This document shows positions 1-8,491 of a stretch of 64,000 nt of DNA, piece after piece. The notes below the pieces were generated by a model. The model was not told the origin of the DNA, made no database searches, and was given only the letters and a program-made list of their open reading frames with translations. A program made the translations under genes and the position numbers. How positions within the stretch are numbered: position 1 is the stretch's first letter; every line of letters begins with the position of its first letter. This DNA is from Marine Group I thaumarchaeote (lineage in GTDB: Archaea > Thermoproteota > Nitrososphaeria > Nitrososphaerales > Nitrosopumilaceae): contig JACATG010000003.1 of assembly GCA_013390905.1 (NCBI GenBank), positions 1 through 64,000 on the forward strand. The letters are read 5' to 3'.

Positions 1-2
1 TG

Positions 3-962
3 CTTCCAAAATTCTCTAGTAGGGCATTCTTAGCTCCTATGGCAGGAGTAAGTGATCCTGCACTTCGATTACAATGTAAACAAAAGGGAGCTGGGCTTGT
101 TGTTACTGAATTTACTAACATTCATAGTATTATTGCAAAAGAAAAACAACTTAAAAAAAATACTAAAACAATACAAGAATTTATTGAATATTCAGAGCAA
201 GAACGTCCTATTTCAGTTCAGTTATTTGGTTCTGATCTTCTTGCATTAGAACAAGCTGCGAAGATTGTAGAACCTTATTTTGATATTATTGATTATAACA
301 TGGGATGTCCTGCACCTCATATTACTCAACAAATGGCAGGTGGTGCGCTTCTACAAGAAATAAATCTAACTCAACAAATTTTCAGTACCCTTGTTAATGC
401 TGTAAAAAAACCTGTAACACTAAAAATTCGTTCTGGAGTGACAAATGCTAGTAAATTTCTATTTAGAGAAATTGCTGAAATTGCAGAAGATGAAGGAATT
501 CAGATGATCACTCTGCATCCCAGAACTGTTAGTCAAGGTTATTCTGGAAATTCAGATTGGAAGATGATTAAAGAACTTAAAGAAATATCAAACATTCCAA
601 TTGTTGGAAATGGGGATATTGTAACCCCAGAAGATGCTAAAACTATGATTGATGAGACTGGTTGTGATTATGTAATGATTGGTCGTGGTGCAATGGGAAA
701 TCCATTCTTGTTTGAACAAATAAACGATTATCTCAAAACTAACTCTTACAATGAATACTCTTTCAAAGATCGGTTGGATTCATTTTTTGATTATTTGCAT
801 CTTACAAATCAATACAAAATCAAATTTGCTAATATTAAGAGTCAAGCAATAAGATTTACAAAAGGTATGGAAGGAGGTTCTAAACTACGTTCAAAAATTA
901 CTTTTTCAAAAAATATTGAAGAACTTGAGAAAATTATGAATAATGCATATACATCGCCCTAG
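3..962 (+). CDS. tRNA-dihydrouridine synthase, 5' end cut off
   Basis: Flavin-dependent enzyme that reduces uridine to dihydrouridine in the D-loop of tRNA. The frame is open from the first bases and reads LPKFSSRAFLAPMAGVSD, which is the usual Dus opening (LAPMAGVTD). The first visible ATG at 39 is therefore internal, and the true start lies before the window. Further Dus hallmarks follow: the NMGCPAP loop with its catalytic Cys (bases 297-317), KIRSG, and the FMN-phosphate segments VGNGDI and VMIGRGAMGNP. The C-terminal helical domain is present, so only a few N-terminal residues are missing. Family assignment is firm; which uridine is modified cannot be told. Confidence 0.93.
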   Translation, partial: LPKFSSRAFLAPMAGVSDPALRLQCKQKGAGLVVTEFTNIHSIIAKEKQLKKNTKTIQEFIEYSEQERPISVQLFGSDLLALEQAAKIVEPYFDIIDYNMGCPAPHITQQMAGGALLQEINLTQQIFSTLVNAVKKPVTLKIRSGVTNASKFLFREIAEIAEDEGIQMITLHPRTVSQGYSGNSDWKMIKELKEISNIPIVGNGDIVTPEDAKTMIDETGCDYVMIGRGAMGNPFLFEQINDYLKTNSYNEYSFKDRLDSFFDYLHLTNQYKIKFANIKSQAIRFTKGMEGGSKLRSKITFSKNIEELEKIMNNAYTSP

Positions 963-1102
963 AAATTTATTAAATTACTGCATATTACTTTACATTTGTT
1001 TATGATTTAACTAAAATTGATATTGAATTTTTAAGCAAACTAGACTATTCTTATATATTTCAAGATGGCATTTAATGTATGAAAATAGGAATTGAATCGT
1101 AA

Positions 1103-1342
1103 TTGGCAACAGCTTATGTTCTCATAAACTGTGAGCTAGGTTCTGAAGAATCAGTAATATTGGAACTTAAATCAATAGAAGGAGTTGTTGAAGTACATGG
1201 CACATTTGGTGCATATGATATCTTGGCTAAAGTAAAATCAGATCAAGTAGAAGCACTACGTGAAACTATTACTTGGAAGATAAGAAAAATTCCAAAAATC
1301 AGATCAACTCTGACATTAATGGGGATTGAAGGACAAGAATAA
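1103..1342 (+). CDS. stand-alone Lrp/AsnC effector-binding (RAM) domain protein, copy 1
   Basis: This 79-residue protein is only the alpha/beta ligand-binding (RAM) half of an Lrp/AsnC regulator, with no helix-turn-helix. It opens ATAYVLINCELGSEE and contains the VHGTFGAYDILAKV core that lines the effector site in this family. Such proteins usually form dimers or octamers and sense amino acids, sometimes in trans with DNA-binding partners. The start is TTG at 1103, chosen because the paralogue at 32001 starts with ATG at the same residue. The two copies are about 80% identical. Ligand and partner are unknown. Confidence 0.85.
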   Translation: MATAYVLINCELGSEESVILELKSIEGVVEVHGTFGAYDILAKVKSDQVEALRETITWKIRKIPKIRSTLTLMGIEGQE

Positions 1343-1402
1343 TTCTTCAAAATCCTTTGCTTTTATACTTAAATTGTAATAGAAATATCCCTTCAAAAAT
1401 AC

Positions 1403-1450
1403 GTCTCCCAAAGGGACATCACACTGAGAGAACAGAGTTATTCTCTCAGT
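1403..1450. other. two adjacent inverted repeats in the gap after the Lrp-type gene
   Basis: The 208-base gap 1343-1550 has two neighbouring hairpins. One is TCCC/GGGA around AAA (1406-1416). The other is a perfect 10-bp inverted repeat, ACTGAGAGAA at 1423-1432 and TTCTCTCAGT at 1441-1450, with an 8-base loop. No T-run follows, so a simple terminator is not the obvious reading. It could be a small RNA, an mRNA 3' end structure or a protein-binding site. Nothing else is visible in this gap. Confidence 0.4.
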
Positions 1451-1550
1451 AGAATTATCTAAATCAAATGATTATGTAGTTTTATTCAAATTTTATTATA
1501 CAATTAATTGGTTATTGTATTATCCTCTGACTTTTTTAGTATAGAAAAAA

Positions 1551-1736
1551 ATGAAAATTATGAAAAGTGATGAAAAAAGATCTCATAGACTAAACTATCT
1601 TTTAAAGTACTATTTGATTAATCCTAAAGAAAATGATCTCTATCAAAGAGCCAAACAAATGGGAGTATCTGATTATACTGCGAAGGATTACATCAGGACA
1701 GTCATTATACAAGCCAAAAAAATCTATTCAAAATAG
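1551..1736 (+). CDS. small basic hypothetical protein (61 aa)
   Basis: Not recognised as a named family. The product is short and Lys/Arg-rich, with a region (RAKQMGVSDYTAKDYIRTVIIQAKK) that looks like the recognition half of a small helix-turn-helix, so DNA binding is possible but unproven. Two in-frame ATGs lie at 1551 and 1560; either could be used. It stands alone between the Lrp-type gene and the membrane protein that follows. Codon use resembles the neighbours. Confidence 0.6.
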   Translation: MKIMKSDEKRSHRLNYLLKYYLINPKENDLYQRAKQMGVSDYTAKDYIRTVIIQAKKIYSK

Positions 1737-1848
1737 ATTTTGGGGATTTATTGAAAAAATTGAATTAAACCTGTTTTCTCTCTCACAAAGAAATCATTAG
1801 TAATCTTAAACAAGGTATTCATAAATAATCAAAGGAGAGAAAATACAC

Positions 1849-2532
1849 ATGACTGATTCATTGCTTGATGATGTAAATGCTCTTTTAGACAAGGATATTG
1901 GAGATGACAAAATTTTAAAGCAAATTTGGAGGGCTTGTGAAAACAATGAAGTCATTAGCAATTATGAAAGAAATTATGTTAGAAAATTAGCAGAAAAACA
2001 TCTAGGACGAAGACCAAAAGTTGTTCAAACCAAAATACTTGCAGACGAAAAACCAACAGATCCAGATGTTATTATCCCAGAAACTCCATCTGTTCAAAAA
2101 ATTCAAACATTTCAACCTCCTGCACGAATAATATCTTCTAATTTGAAAAATTCAAAATTGATGTTAGGTATTGGCGGTGTCGCTTTGGTAATAATTATTG
2201 CAGTTGCTGCTTCATTTAATGGTCTCTCTGATGTAACACCAACTAACTCAATTCCAGACACATTATCAATTCAAACTGATCTATCATCCTATGATAAAAA
2301 AGACATAATTTCAATTAGTGGTATGTCTGATACCTCAGGAATCGTGAACCTTTCAATTGAAAATAAAAATAATGAACTTGTATGGGCAGAACAAGTTTCT
2401 CTAAAAAATGATGGAAGATATTCAACATTAGCTATTGCTGGAGGTCCAGGATGGGAAAGTTCTGGTACTTATACAATCAACATAGATAATGGTGTAGAAA
2501 CAAGATCTATCTCATTTTCATTTACTACATAA
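1849..2532 (+). CDS. membrane-anchored hypothetical protein with beta-rich outer domain
   Basis: The 227-residue protein has a charged cytoplasmic N-terminal part (about residues 1-100), one transmembrane helix (LMLGIGGVALVIIIAVAASF, about 104-123) and a C-terminal domain of about 100 residues whose alternating pattern (DKKDIISISGMSD, GIVNLSIENKNNELVWAEQV) resembles an Ig-like or carbohydrate-binding beta sandwich. Domains of this kind are common in thaumarchaeal surface proteins. A GGAG ribosome-binding site precedes the ATG. The last 8 bases overlap the convergent gene at 2525. Function unknown. Confidence 0.8.
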   Translation: MTDSLLDDVNALLDKDIGDDKILKQIWRACENNEVISNYERNYVRKLAEKHLGRRPKVVQTKILADEKPTDPDVIIPETPSVQKIQTFQPPARIISSNLKNSKLMLGIGGVALVIIIAVAASFNGLSDVTPTNSIPDTLSIQTDLSSYDKKDIISISGMSDTSGIVNLSIENKNNELVWAEQVSLKNDGRYSTLAIAGGPGWESSGTYTINIDNGVETRSISFSFTT

Positions 2533-3109
2533 TCCTTTCAAATTCTTTCCAATGAAAATCAATCACATCTCTGAGCTTCTCTACACTAATTTCTTCCATG
2601 TATTCACGATAAACTATGAATTTATTTTGTCTACCTGAATCTTCACCATAAACATCATTGGTGATTTTTGGAATTGTTCCAGATTTCCATTGAGTCATCT
2701 CAAAAATCCATATTGTTGAATCTGGATTTGAAAAGTCAATGTCATCACATCCTACAATGTAAAGAAAACATTTTGTTGATTGGTTTAGCTTTTCATGTAA
2801 TTTTTCATATGCTATCATCTGACCTTTTGGAATGTTGATCTTATCATTATGAAATCCCTTGAATTCCAAGATTACAAAACTTCCCTTGTGCTCAATGAGC
2901 CAATCTAAATCAGTTCCACCTGAGGCTATCATTCCATGAACAATTAGATTACCTAAGACCTCTCTTCCACGAGTAAATTCTGATTCGTCAAAAATCTGAT
3001 ATTTTGCCTTTGGGCTTTTACGAATAATTTGTTTAGAATTATGTTCAGAATGAATTGGATTTTCCTTTTCGTATATAGTATCAATAAATTCATTTGTATC
3101 ATTTACCAT
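2525..3109 (-). CDS. putative PD-(D/E)xK nuclease-like protein
   Basis: No exact family is recognised. Residues 66-84 read TDLDWLIEHKGSFVILEFK: an Asp followed by a hydrophobic strand and an E-x-K motif (Asp69, Glu82, Lys84), the arrangement of the PD-(D/E)xK nuclease fold. A helix before it and strands after it fit that fold. It could be a repair or defence nuclease, or a non-catalytic relative. The 3' end overlaps the convergent membrane-protein gene by 8 bp. No methylase or helicase partner is adjacent. Confidence 0.6.
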   Translation of the reverse strand: MVNDTNEFIDTIYEKENPIHSEHNSKQIIRKSPKAKYQIFDESEFTRGREVLGNLIVHGMIASGGTDLDWLIEHKGSFVILEFKGFHNDKINIPKGQMIAYEKLHEKLNQSTKCFLYIVGCDDIDFSNPDSTIWIFEMTQWKSGTIPKITNDVYGEDSGRQNKFIVYREYMEEISVEKLRDVIDFHWKEFERIM

Positions 3110-3179
3110 AATTCTAAAATTTTTAACTTGATGATAAGCGAGTTTGTAAAATTTAGTAAAGTTAAACTATTTTTCTGAT

Positions 3180-3401
3180 TTATCTACAGCAAAATTCTCC
3201 TCCTGCCCCTTTATACAAAATAAAATATTCATCTGGGTTCTTCCTCTCTTTTTTGGCATTCAAAGCATCTTGATATATCTCAAAATGCTCAACTAAGTAC
3301 AATTGATTTTCAGAGTCTGCAAAATAATCTATTCCAACTAAATCAAATCCTATTTCCGGAGTTAGGTTAATCTTTACTTTTTCAAATATATCTTCAGTCA
3401 A
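3180..3401 (-). CDS. small hypothetical protein (73 aa)
   Basis: Unrecognised. It reads as a compact alpha/beta protein with a central LYLVEHFEIYQDALNAKKERKNPDEYFILYK segment split by a charged helix, and a C-terminus ending in GGEFCCR. The paired cysteines might bind metal or form a disulphide. It sits on the same strand as TBP downstream and the nuclease-like gene upstream, with about 70-base gaps on the upstream side and 38 on the other. Codon use is normal for the region. Confidence 0.6.
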   Translation of the reverse strand: MTEDIFEKVKINLTPEIGFDLVGIDYFADSENQLYLVEHFEIYQDALNAKKERKNPDEYFILYKGAGGEFCCR

Positions 3402-3439
3402 TTTTTACTTTTTTAAAATATTAAAATTTAGAAAAATCA

Positions 3440-4000
3440 TTACTCATAAATCATAAGATCTTTTTCTTCCAATAATGCATGTAAATTATGAACAGACCTG
3501 TAAACATCTGACTCTTTTTTAGCACCAGTACATACCAATTTCCCTGATGCAAATAATAATATCACAGTTTTTGGATCAAGCATTCTATGAATAAGTCCTG
3601 GAAATTGTTCTGGTTCATACATACTTCTTGGTAGTGTTCTTGCTGCTTGTTCCAGATGGATTTTTCCACCAAGATTAATTGCGGCTACTATATTTTGTAC
3701 TGTAATTACCGCATCCTTTTTTACTTTGACTTTTCCCTTTCTTAGTTTTTGAACAACTGTGTTTACAGCTTTAATTGCCATTTCTTCAGATTTAGCTCCA
3801 GTACACACCATCTTTCCTGTTCTAAAAATTAAAGTTGCAGTTCTGGGACTCTTTATTCTAAAAACAAGCCCAGGAAATTGTTCAGGGTGGTATTCAGTAT
3901 CTGGAAATTTTTTTGTAATTTCAATTAGATCAAGTTTTTGGTCAACTGATGCAGATGCAACTACATTTTCAACACTAACAATTGGCTTTGTTTGAGGCAT
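3440..4000 (-). CDS. tbp: TATA-box-binding protein
   Basis: General transcription factor that binds the archaeal TATA box and recruits TFB and RNA polymerase. The 186-residue protein is two tandem copies of the saddle repeat: EQFPGLVFRIKSPRTATLIF, GKMVCTGAKSEE (first) and EQFPGLIHRMLDPKTVILLF, GKLVCTGAKKES (second). Length is typical for archaeal TBP (about 180-200). The N-terminus is short and the acidic C-terminus is a brief EEKDLMIYE. The ATG start leaves no extra N-terminal tail. The many TATA-like boxes in this window are its expected sites. Confidence 0.98.
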   Translation of the reverse strand: MPQTKPIVSVENVVASASVDQKLDLIEITKKFPDTEYHPEQFPGLVFRIKSPRTATLIFRTGKMVCTGAKSEEMAIKAVNTVVQKLRKGKVKVKKDAVITVQNIVAAINLGGKIHLEQAARTLPRSMYEPEQFPGLIHRMLDPKTVILLFASGKLVCTGAKKESDVYRSVHNLHALLEEKDLMIYE

Positions 4001-4065
4001 AATATCGGACTTTTAATAGCCCTGTATATATACTAGTAAAACTTTTTTTGAAAATTTGAGTTAAT

Positions 4066-4521
4066 CTAATGATGTCCTATCCATTGATAACGATATTCTT
4101 CATCAATGATGTCTGTCACTAATTCCCTGTCTTTGATTTCTATTTTAGGAAAATCTATCTCAAAGAATCCTAATTTACCTTTACATGAAATTGGAATTCT
4201 AAATGATTTCACATCTTTTAACATAAATCCAAAAGTTTTACCATGAAAATTTTTTGAAGCTAAATGAAATTTTTGATCTGCTTTTATTTCCTTAACTGAG
4301 TTATATTTTTTCACTTCATAAAGTTCTGCTTTACCAATTATTGCACCTGTAACTAATTTTTTATTTATTTTTAATCTCTTACAATCTTCTATTCTTATTT
4401 TAATTGGAGCATGGATCAAAAATTCCCCACGGAAATTTGTATTCCACTTTCTTAATTCAATAATTTTTTTACCAGAAATTATTAAATCTGCAAATGGTTG
4501 AGATACTGAAAGACATTTCAA
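4066..4521 (-). CDS. ASCH domain protein
   Basis: The N-terminus (MKCLSVSQPFADLIISGKKIIELRKWNTNFRGEFLIHAP, residues 1-39) is a clear ASCH domain opening: QPxA, the GxKxxExRxW motif and a beta strand ending in IHAP. ASCH domains have a PUA-like fold and bind RNA or modified nucleotides; a few have nucleoside hydrolase activity. The 151-residue size fits a single domain with a short C-terminal tail rich in Asp/Glu and aromatics. It lies 6 bases after the PLP enzyme gene on the same strand and is probably co-transcribed. Substrate unknown. Confidence 0.85.
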   Translation of the reverse strand: MKCLSVSQPFADLIISGKKIIELRKWNTNFRGEFLIHAPIKIRIEDCKRLKINKKLVTGAIIGKAELYEVKKYNSVKEIKADQKFHLASKNFHGKTFGFMLKDVKSFRIPISCKGKLGFFEIDFPKIEIKDRELVTDIIDEEYRYQWIGHH

Positions 4522-4526
4522 GATTA

Positions 4527-6068
4527 TTATTCAGTAGCTACTTTGATAAATTTAGAAGGATCTGTATTTTTTCCTTCAGGTAGTTCTGTAATTCCTCCAT
4601 TCAAACTTTCAGTTACAATTCCTTTTGCTGCAAGAACTTTAGTAGCCATAAGCGAAGTATTCCCTGCCATGCAAATCAGTAATGATTTACCTTTAGATCC
4701 TTGTAGCTCTTTCTTTAACTCTTCTGGGATTTGTTGTGTTGATAATAGTTGATTCGCTGTGCTTGCTTTTGGAACAGAGATTTTACTTTTATCAACGCCA
4801 AGAGATTTTGCAATTAACTCTATTCCTTCTTCGCGTGGAGTATATTGAGTATGAATCCAAATTATTTTATCATAATCATTTGCACTTGCTACAGCTTCAT
4901 CTAATGAAACCTGAACACGTTGATTCTTTGATATTACTTCTAGATTCTTTCTATATTTTTCTATTCCATCTGCAACAATTACGACAAACTTTCCACCACC
5001 ACTAGAATCTGCCATAACTAGCACTTCATAAAGAGCAAGAGCAGTACTTTCGCCTATGTCATGACCTTTGTCTACAAAAAACTTTAGAAGATGTTTTGCC
5101 TGTTCAAAATCTACTTCATGTTCTCCAGCATATTTCTCAGGTTCGTATAGTTTCAAGCCGAATGCCTTGTCTTTTGTTCTAATCCCTGCAACATCTTGAC
5201 CAGCAGGTGGGAAAACTACATGCAGCGATTTTTTTCCATATTTTTCAGATACATATCTACTCAAGCCACCAGAGGTGCCACCTGTGCCAAAGGTACAAAC
5301 AATTTCAAAATCTTCTAGTGAATTACCATTTTCATGTAATTGTTGGTCTATCTCAACTGCAGTAACAGTCCTATGAACATCAATGTTCAATTCATTGTCG
5401 TATTGTTCTGGGCAGAATAATCCGTATATCTTAGCAAGAAATTTAGCCAAATTTATGATATCTTCTTTAACTAAAAGTGATTCTATTTCAGAATTTTCTT
5501 TATCAAAAATTGCAGGATCAAATCCCAGTTCTGACAATTGTGAGCGAATATTAACTGCCGTTGCTTTTGCAGCCAAAAGATCTACTGCACCATCTTTCAT
5601 TCCTGGAGCAGGACAGATATCCATATCAAGATCCATAATTCGTATATTCTCATTTCTTAATTCCTTGAAGACTCCTTCTTGCAACTTTCTTGATACAAGT
5701 GTAACAACAACCAATCCAAGTTTTGATAATAATCCAAGAGCTATTCCAAAGTTGCCTGAGGTTGCTTCGATTACTGTTTGTCCACTCTTCAGCTTACCTG
5801 TAACAATAGCGTCATGGATAATGTGAACTGCAGCTCTGACTTTAATTGAACCAGTTAGTAAGTTGGAATCAAATTTACCAAAAACTTTAAGATCCATATC
5901 TGTAAAATCTGTTTTGTACACACTTTTAGCACATTCTTTCAAATCTTCAGTAAGATCAGTAAGCGGTGTTGCATTAACAATCTTCGTTTCTTCTAGATGA
6001 GGAACTTTACTCCATATTTCTTGCTCAAAACGCTCAAGCAGTATATTATTAACATTGGTTCCTTCCAA
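4527..6068 (-). CDS. PLP-dependent synthase (cysteine-synthase fold) fused to a rhodanese domain
   Basis: Residues 1 to about 375 are a fold-type II PLP enzyme of the cysteine synthase/CBS group: Lys76 in TGSIKVRAA for the Schiff base, EATSGNFGIALG (101-112) for the substrate loop, and GTGGTSGG (261-268) for the PLP phosphate. Residues about 385-513 look like a rhodanese: the loop CMAGNTS with Cys466 as the persulphide-carrying residue, followed by LNGGITELP. The fusion suggests sulphur made or taken at one site is passed to the other. An N-terminal extension of about 45 residues precedes the catalytic fold. Substrate (O-acetylserine, O-phosphoserine or other) cannot be decided. The ASCH gene follows closely. 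Confidence 0.85.
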   Translation of the reverse strand: MEGTNVNNILLERFEQEIWSKVPHLEETKIVNATPLTDLTEDLKECAKSVYKTDFTDMDLKVFGKFDSNLLTGSIKVRAAVHIIHDAIVTGKLKSGQTVIEATSGNFGIALGLLSKLGLVVVTLVSRKLQEGVFKELRNENIRIMDLDMDICPAPGMKDGAVDLLAAKATAVNIRSQLSELGFDPAIFDKENSEIESLLVKEDIINLAKFLAKIYGLFCPEQYDNELNIDVHRTVTAVEIDQQLHENGNSLEDFEIVCTFGTGGTSGGLSRYVSEKYGKKSLHVVFPPAGQDVAGIRTKDKAFGLKLYEPEKYAGEHEVDFEQAKHLLKFFVDKGHDIGESTALALYEVLVMADSSGGGKFVVIVADGIEKYRKNLEVISKNQRVQVSLDEAVASANDYDKIIWIHTQYTPREEGIELIAKSLGVDKSKISVPKASTANQLLSTQQIPEELKKELQGSKGKSLLICMAGNTSLMATKVLAAKGIVTESLNGGITELPEGKNTDPSKFIKVATE

Positions 6069-6096
6069 AAATCTTCCTCTTCAATATTATAGTGAA

Positions 6097-7659
6097 TTAT
6101 CCTTCTAAAATACTAATCACTTTACTTGGAATATCATTTAGTCTACTTACAGCCATAGTTTTTTCATATCCCAAATGTCTGAGATTATTTGCTATAGTAG
6201 TAGCCCTTACTGTATTTGGACCCAAGCCCAAAGCTACCATATTAATGCCTAATCCTTTGAGAGATTTTGTCATATTTCTTACAGCATCAGGGTCTGATGG
6301 TTCACCATCTGTTAATGTCAAAAAAATATCTGGTCTTTTTGATTGTAGCATTGGAAACATTTTATCATACACTTCTGCTAGTGGGGTTGATCCATTGGCA
6401 ACAATCTGTGCTAATCGTTTTGCAGTAATATTGTTCCATTTAACATTATCTTGTTTTATAGACCAGCACACTACTGATCTGTTTTGAGTACTAAATGCAT
6501 ATACTGCAAATTTCACCTTAAGAAAAGCTAAAACTTCACAAAGTGCTAGTGTTGCTTTTTTGTATTCTAGAGCATCTGATGCAATGCTTGATGAATGATC
6601 CAACAAAATTACAATTTTAGTTTTAATGGATTTTTTTATATCTATAAAAAATGGTTCATGACCTTCAATGTAACTTTCTTCATCAAACTCATCTCCAAAT
6701 CTATGATGTTGTTCTTTCCATCCATATTTCCATTCTTTAAATTTTATTTTTAATCTATTAATCAAACTAATATCATAGATTGTGGTTTCATTAACATTTT
6801 TTGTAGGGGGGATTTGAATTCCTATTGCTTCTGGGTTCAATCCTTTATTTTCCATTTTTTTGTTTTCATCAAGTAATACCTTATACTCATCATAGACATT
6901 ATCTCCTCTTAATACAGATGCAGAATCAGCAGAACCAAAATCTTCTTCCTTGTTTTTAGAAATTATCTTTAGAATCTTTAATAGTTCTTCTTCAGACAGT
7001 GCCATTCCTGTTTTCATAAAAGGTATAGATACTGGTATTGTAAGAAGTGAATCAATATCTAAAATCTTAACTATCTTACTTACATTTTTTTCAAGTAAAT
7101 TCGCATCATACTTTTCCTCAATCGCTTTTTTAACAATTTTTTTTGCAAATTCAGTTGCTTTTTTTATTTTTTCGAAATGACTAGATTGAATTTCTCCTTT
7201 AATTGCCCCAAACATGAAATATTGATAAAATGCCTCTACAATCCTTGCTTTTCCATAAACTGAATTTAGTTGGGGTCTTGCTACAAGCATATAGGCATAA
7301 TTGAAGATAATTTCATTATCCATTCCCTTCCAAATTTTCCTGCCTAATTGTTCAACTTTTTGTGTTTCCATTGCATTGAGAATAAATCCAAATGCATGAT
7401 CATTGCTGAGAATTTTTTTACAAAATTTTACTCTCATAGCTTCGTACCACAATGATGTTCTGAATTGACGATATTTTTGAAAATCATCTCCAATTCTTTT
7501 TTCAAGTGGTGTCATGATTACTTTTTTTTCATTAAGTCTTGTTCTCGTTTCCATCTTGTCTGAGATTTCTACAATCATTTTATCTTCTTCAGACCATCTT
7601 CTTACAAGAAAGGTAGCAATCTCTACTATGGATTCATTTTGAAGTTGAATTGCTTGCAT
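6097..7659 (-). CDS. von Willebrand factor A domain protein, partner of the MoxR ATPase
   Basis: The C-terminal third is a VWA domain with an intact metal-ion site: DHSSS (Asp354, Ser356, Ser358), a later STPL Thr and LTDGEPSD. The N-terminal about 340 residues are helical and charged, as in CoxE/CbbO/NorD-type proteins. Such proteins work with a MoxR-family AAA+ ATPase to insert metals into, or activate, target enzymes. The ATPase gene ends at the base next to this start (7660/7659), so the pair is one transcription unit. The client enzyme is unknown; it need not be encoded nearby. Confidence 0.9.
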   Translation of the reverse strand: MQAIQLQNESIVEIATFLVRRWSEEDKMIVEISDKMETRTRLNEKKVIMTPLEKRIGDDFQKYRQFRTSLWYEAMRVKFCKKILSNDHAFGFILNAMETQKVEQLGRKIWKGMDNEIIFNYAYMLVARPQLNSVYGKARIVEAFYQYFMFGAIKGEIQSSHFEKIKKATEFAKKIVKKAIEEKYDANLLEKNVSKIVKILDIDSLLTIPVSIPFMKTGMALSEEELLKILKIISKNKEEDFGSADSASVLRGDNVYDEYKVLLDENKKMENKGLNPEAIGIQIPPTKNVNETTIYDISLINRLKIKFKEWKYGWKEQHHRFGDEFDEESYIEGHEPFFIDIKKSIKTKIVILLDHSSSIASDALEYKKATLALCEVLAFLKVKFAVYAFSTQNRSVVCWSIKQDNVKWNNITAKRLAQIVANGSTPLAEVYDKMFPMLQSKRPDIFLTLTDGEPSDPDAVRNMTKSLKGLGINMVALGLGPNTVRATTIANNLRHLGYEKTMAVSRLNDIPSKVISILEG

Positions 7660-8451
7660 TTAATTACCAAACATCGAAGTAATGATGTCATTTACTTTTT
7701 GGTATTCTATGTTTCCCCATTGTGTGTATACATTTCCAAAAACAAAATTTGCTGCCTCTTTTGAAGACAATCCTTTATCTAACAATTTTCCAAATGCAAT
7801 AGTTTCTCTTAAGCTAGGAGAATAAAATAATTCTTCAACAGCAGCAGCTTGTCTTAATATGTTTGCTAGTTTAATTGCTTGAATAATTTCTAATTCATGT
7901 TCTCCGGAAACATATTTCTTTATAATTTCTAATTCGATGTTCTCTGGTGGATATTCTAATCTAATTCGTACCGGAAACCTACTTAGTATCTGTGGTGGTA
8001 GCTCCTTTGTTCCAGTATGTGATAATGGATTTATAGTTGCAACTACAAACCAATTTTCTTTTGCTTTGATTACTTCACCTGTTGATTCCTTCAATACAAT
8101 TTGTCTTCTATCATCTAACGCTTCATCAAGTCTGAGTAAAACATCTGCTTCAGCCGAATTAATTTCATCCAGATAAAGCATATCTCCTTTTTTCATTGAT
8201 TTTACCAAAATCCCTTCATCAAAACTCACAGTTCCATCTGTCAACGTTTTTGTGCCAACAAGGTGGCTCTCTCTAGTTCTAAGGCTAAAATTAATGGATT
8301 CTAGATTCATATTCTTATTTTTTGCAAAATCTCTAACCAAAGATGTCTTTCCAGTTCCTTTTGGTCCTATAATGAGCACAAAAAGATCTGCTTCATATGC
8401 CTTATTCAGAATTTGATTTGAATTATTCCAATCTAGATATTGTATTTCCAA
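7660..8451 (-). CDS. MoxR-family AAA+ ATPase
   Basis: The 263-residue protein has Walker A GPKGTGKT (29-36), Walker B MLYLDEIN (91-98), a sensor-1 strand VVATINP and an arginine-finger-like segment (PPQILSRFPVRIRLEYP). The HLVGTKTLTDGTVSFDEGIL insert is typical of the MoxR/CbbQ/NorQ group. These ATPases form hexamers that, with a VWA adaptor, remodel or metallate other enzymes. The adaptor follows directly with no spacer. No CbbQ- or NorQ-type client gene lies beside it. Confidence 0.93.
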   Translation of the reverse strand: MEIQYLDWNNSNQILNKAYEADLFVLIIGPKGTGKTSLVRDFAKNKNMNLESINFSLRTRESHLVGTKTLTDGTVSFDEGILVKSMKKGDMLYLDEINSAEADVLLRLDEALDDRRQIVLKESTGEVIKAKENWFVVATINPLSHTGTKELPPQILSRFPVRIRLEYPPENIELEIIKKYVSGEHELEIIQAIKLANILRQAAAVEELFYSPSLRETIAFGKLLDKGLSSKEAANFVFGNVYTQWGNIEYQKVNDIITSMFGN

Positions 8452-8491
8452 AGTATGTTTTCATTGATTTAAACAATATTTAATATTAGAT

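Noticed and set aside
6092-6487. 131-codon open frame opposite the VWA gene
   Set aside because: It is fully covered by the VWA domain coding sequence, which has recognisable motifs; codon use of the antisense frame is random.
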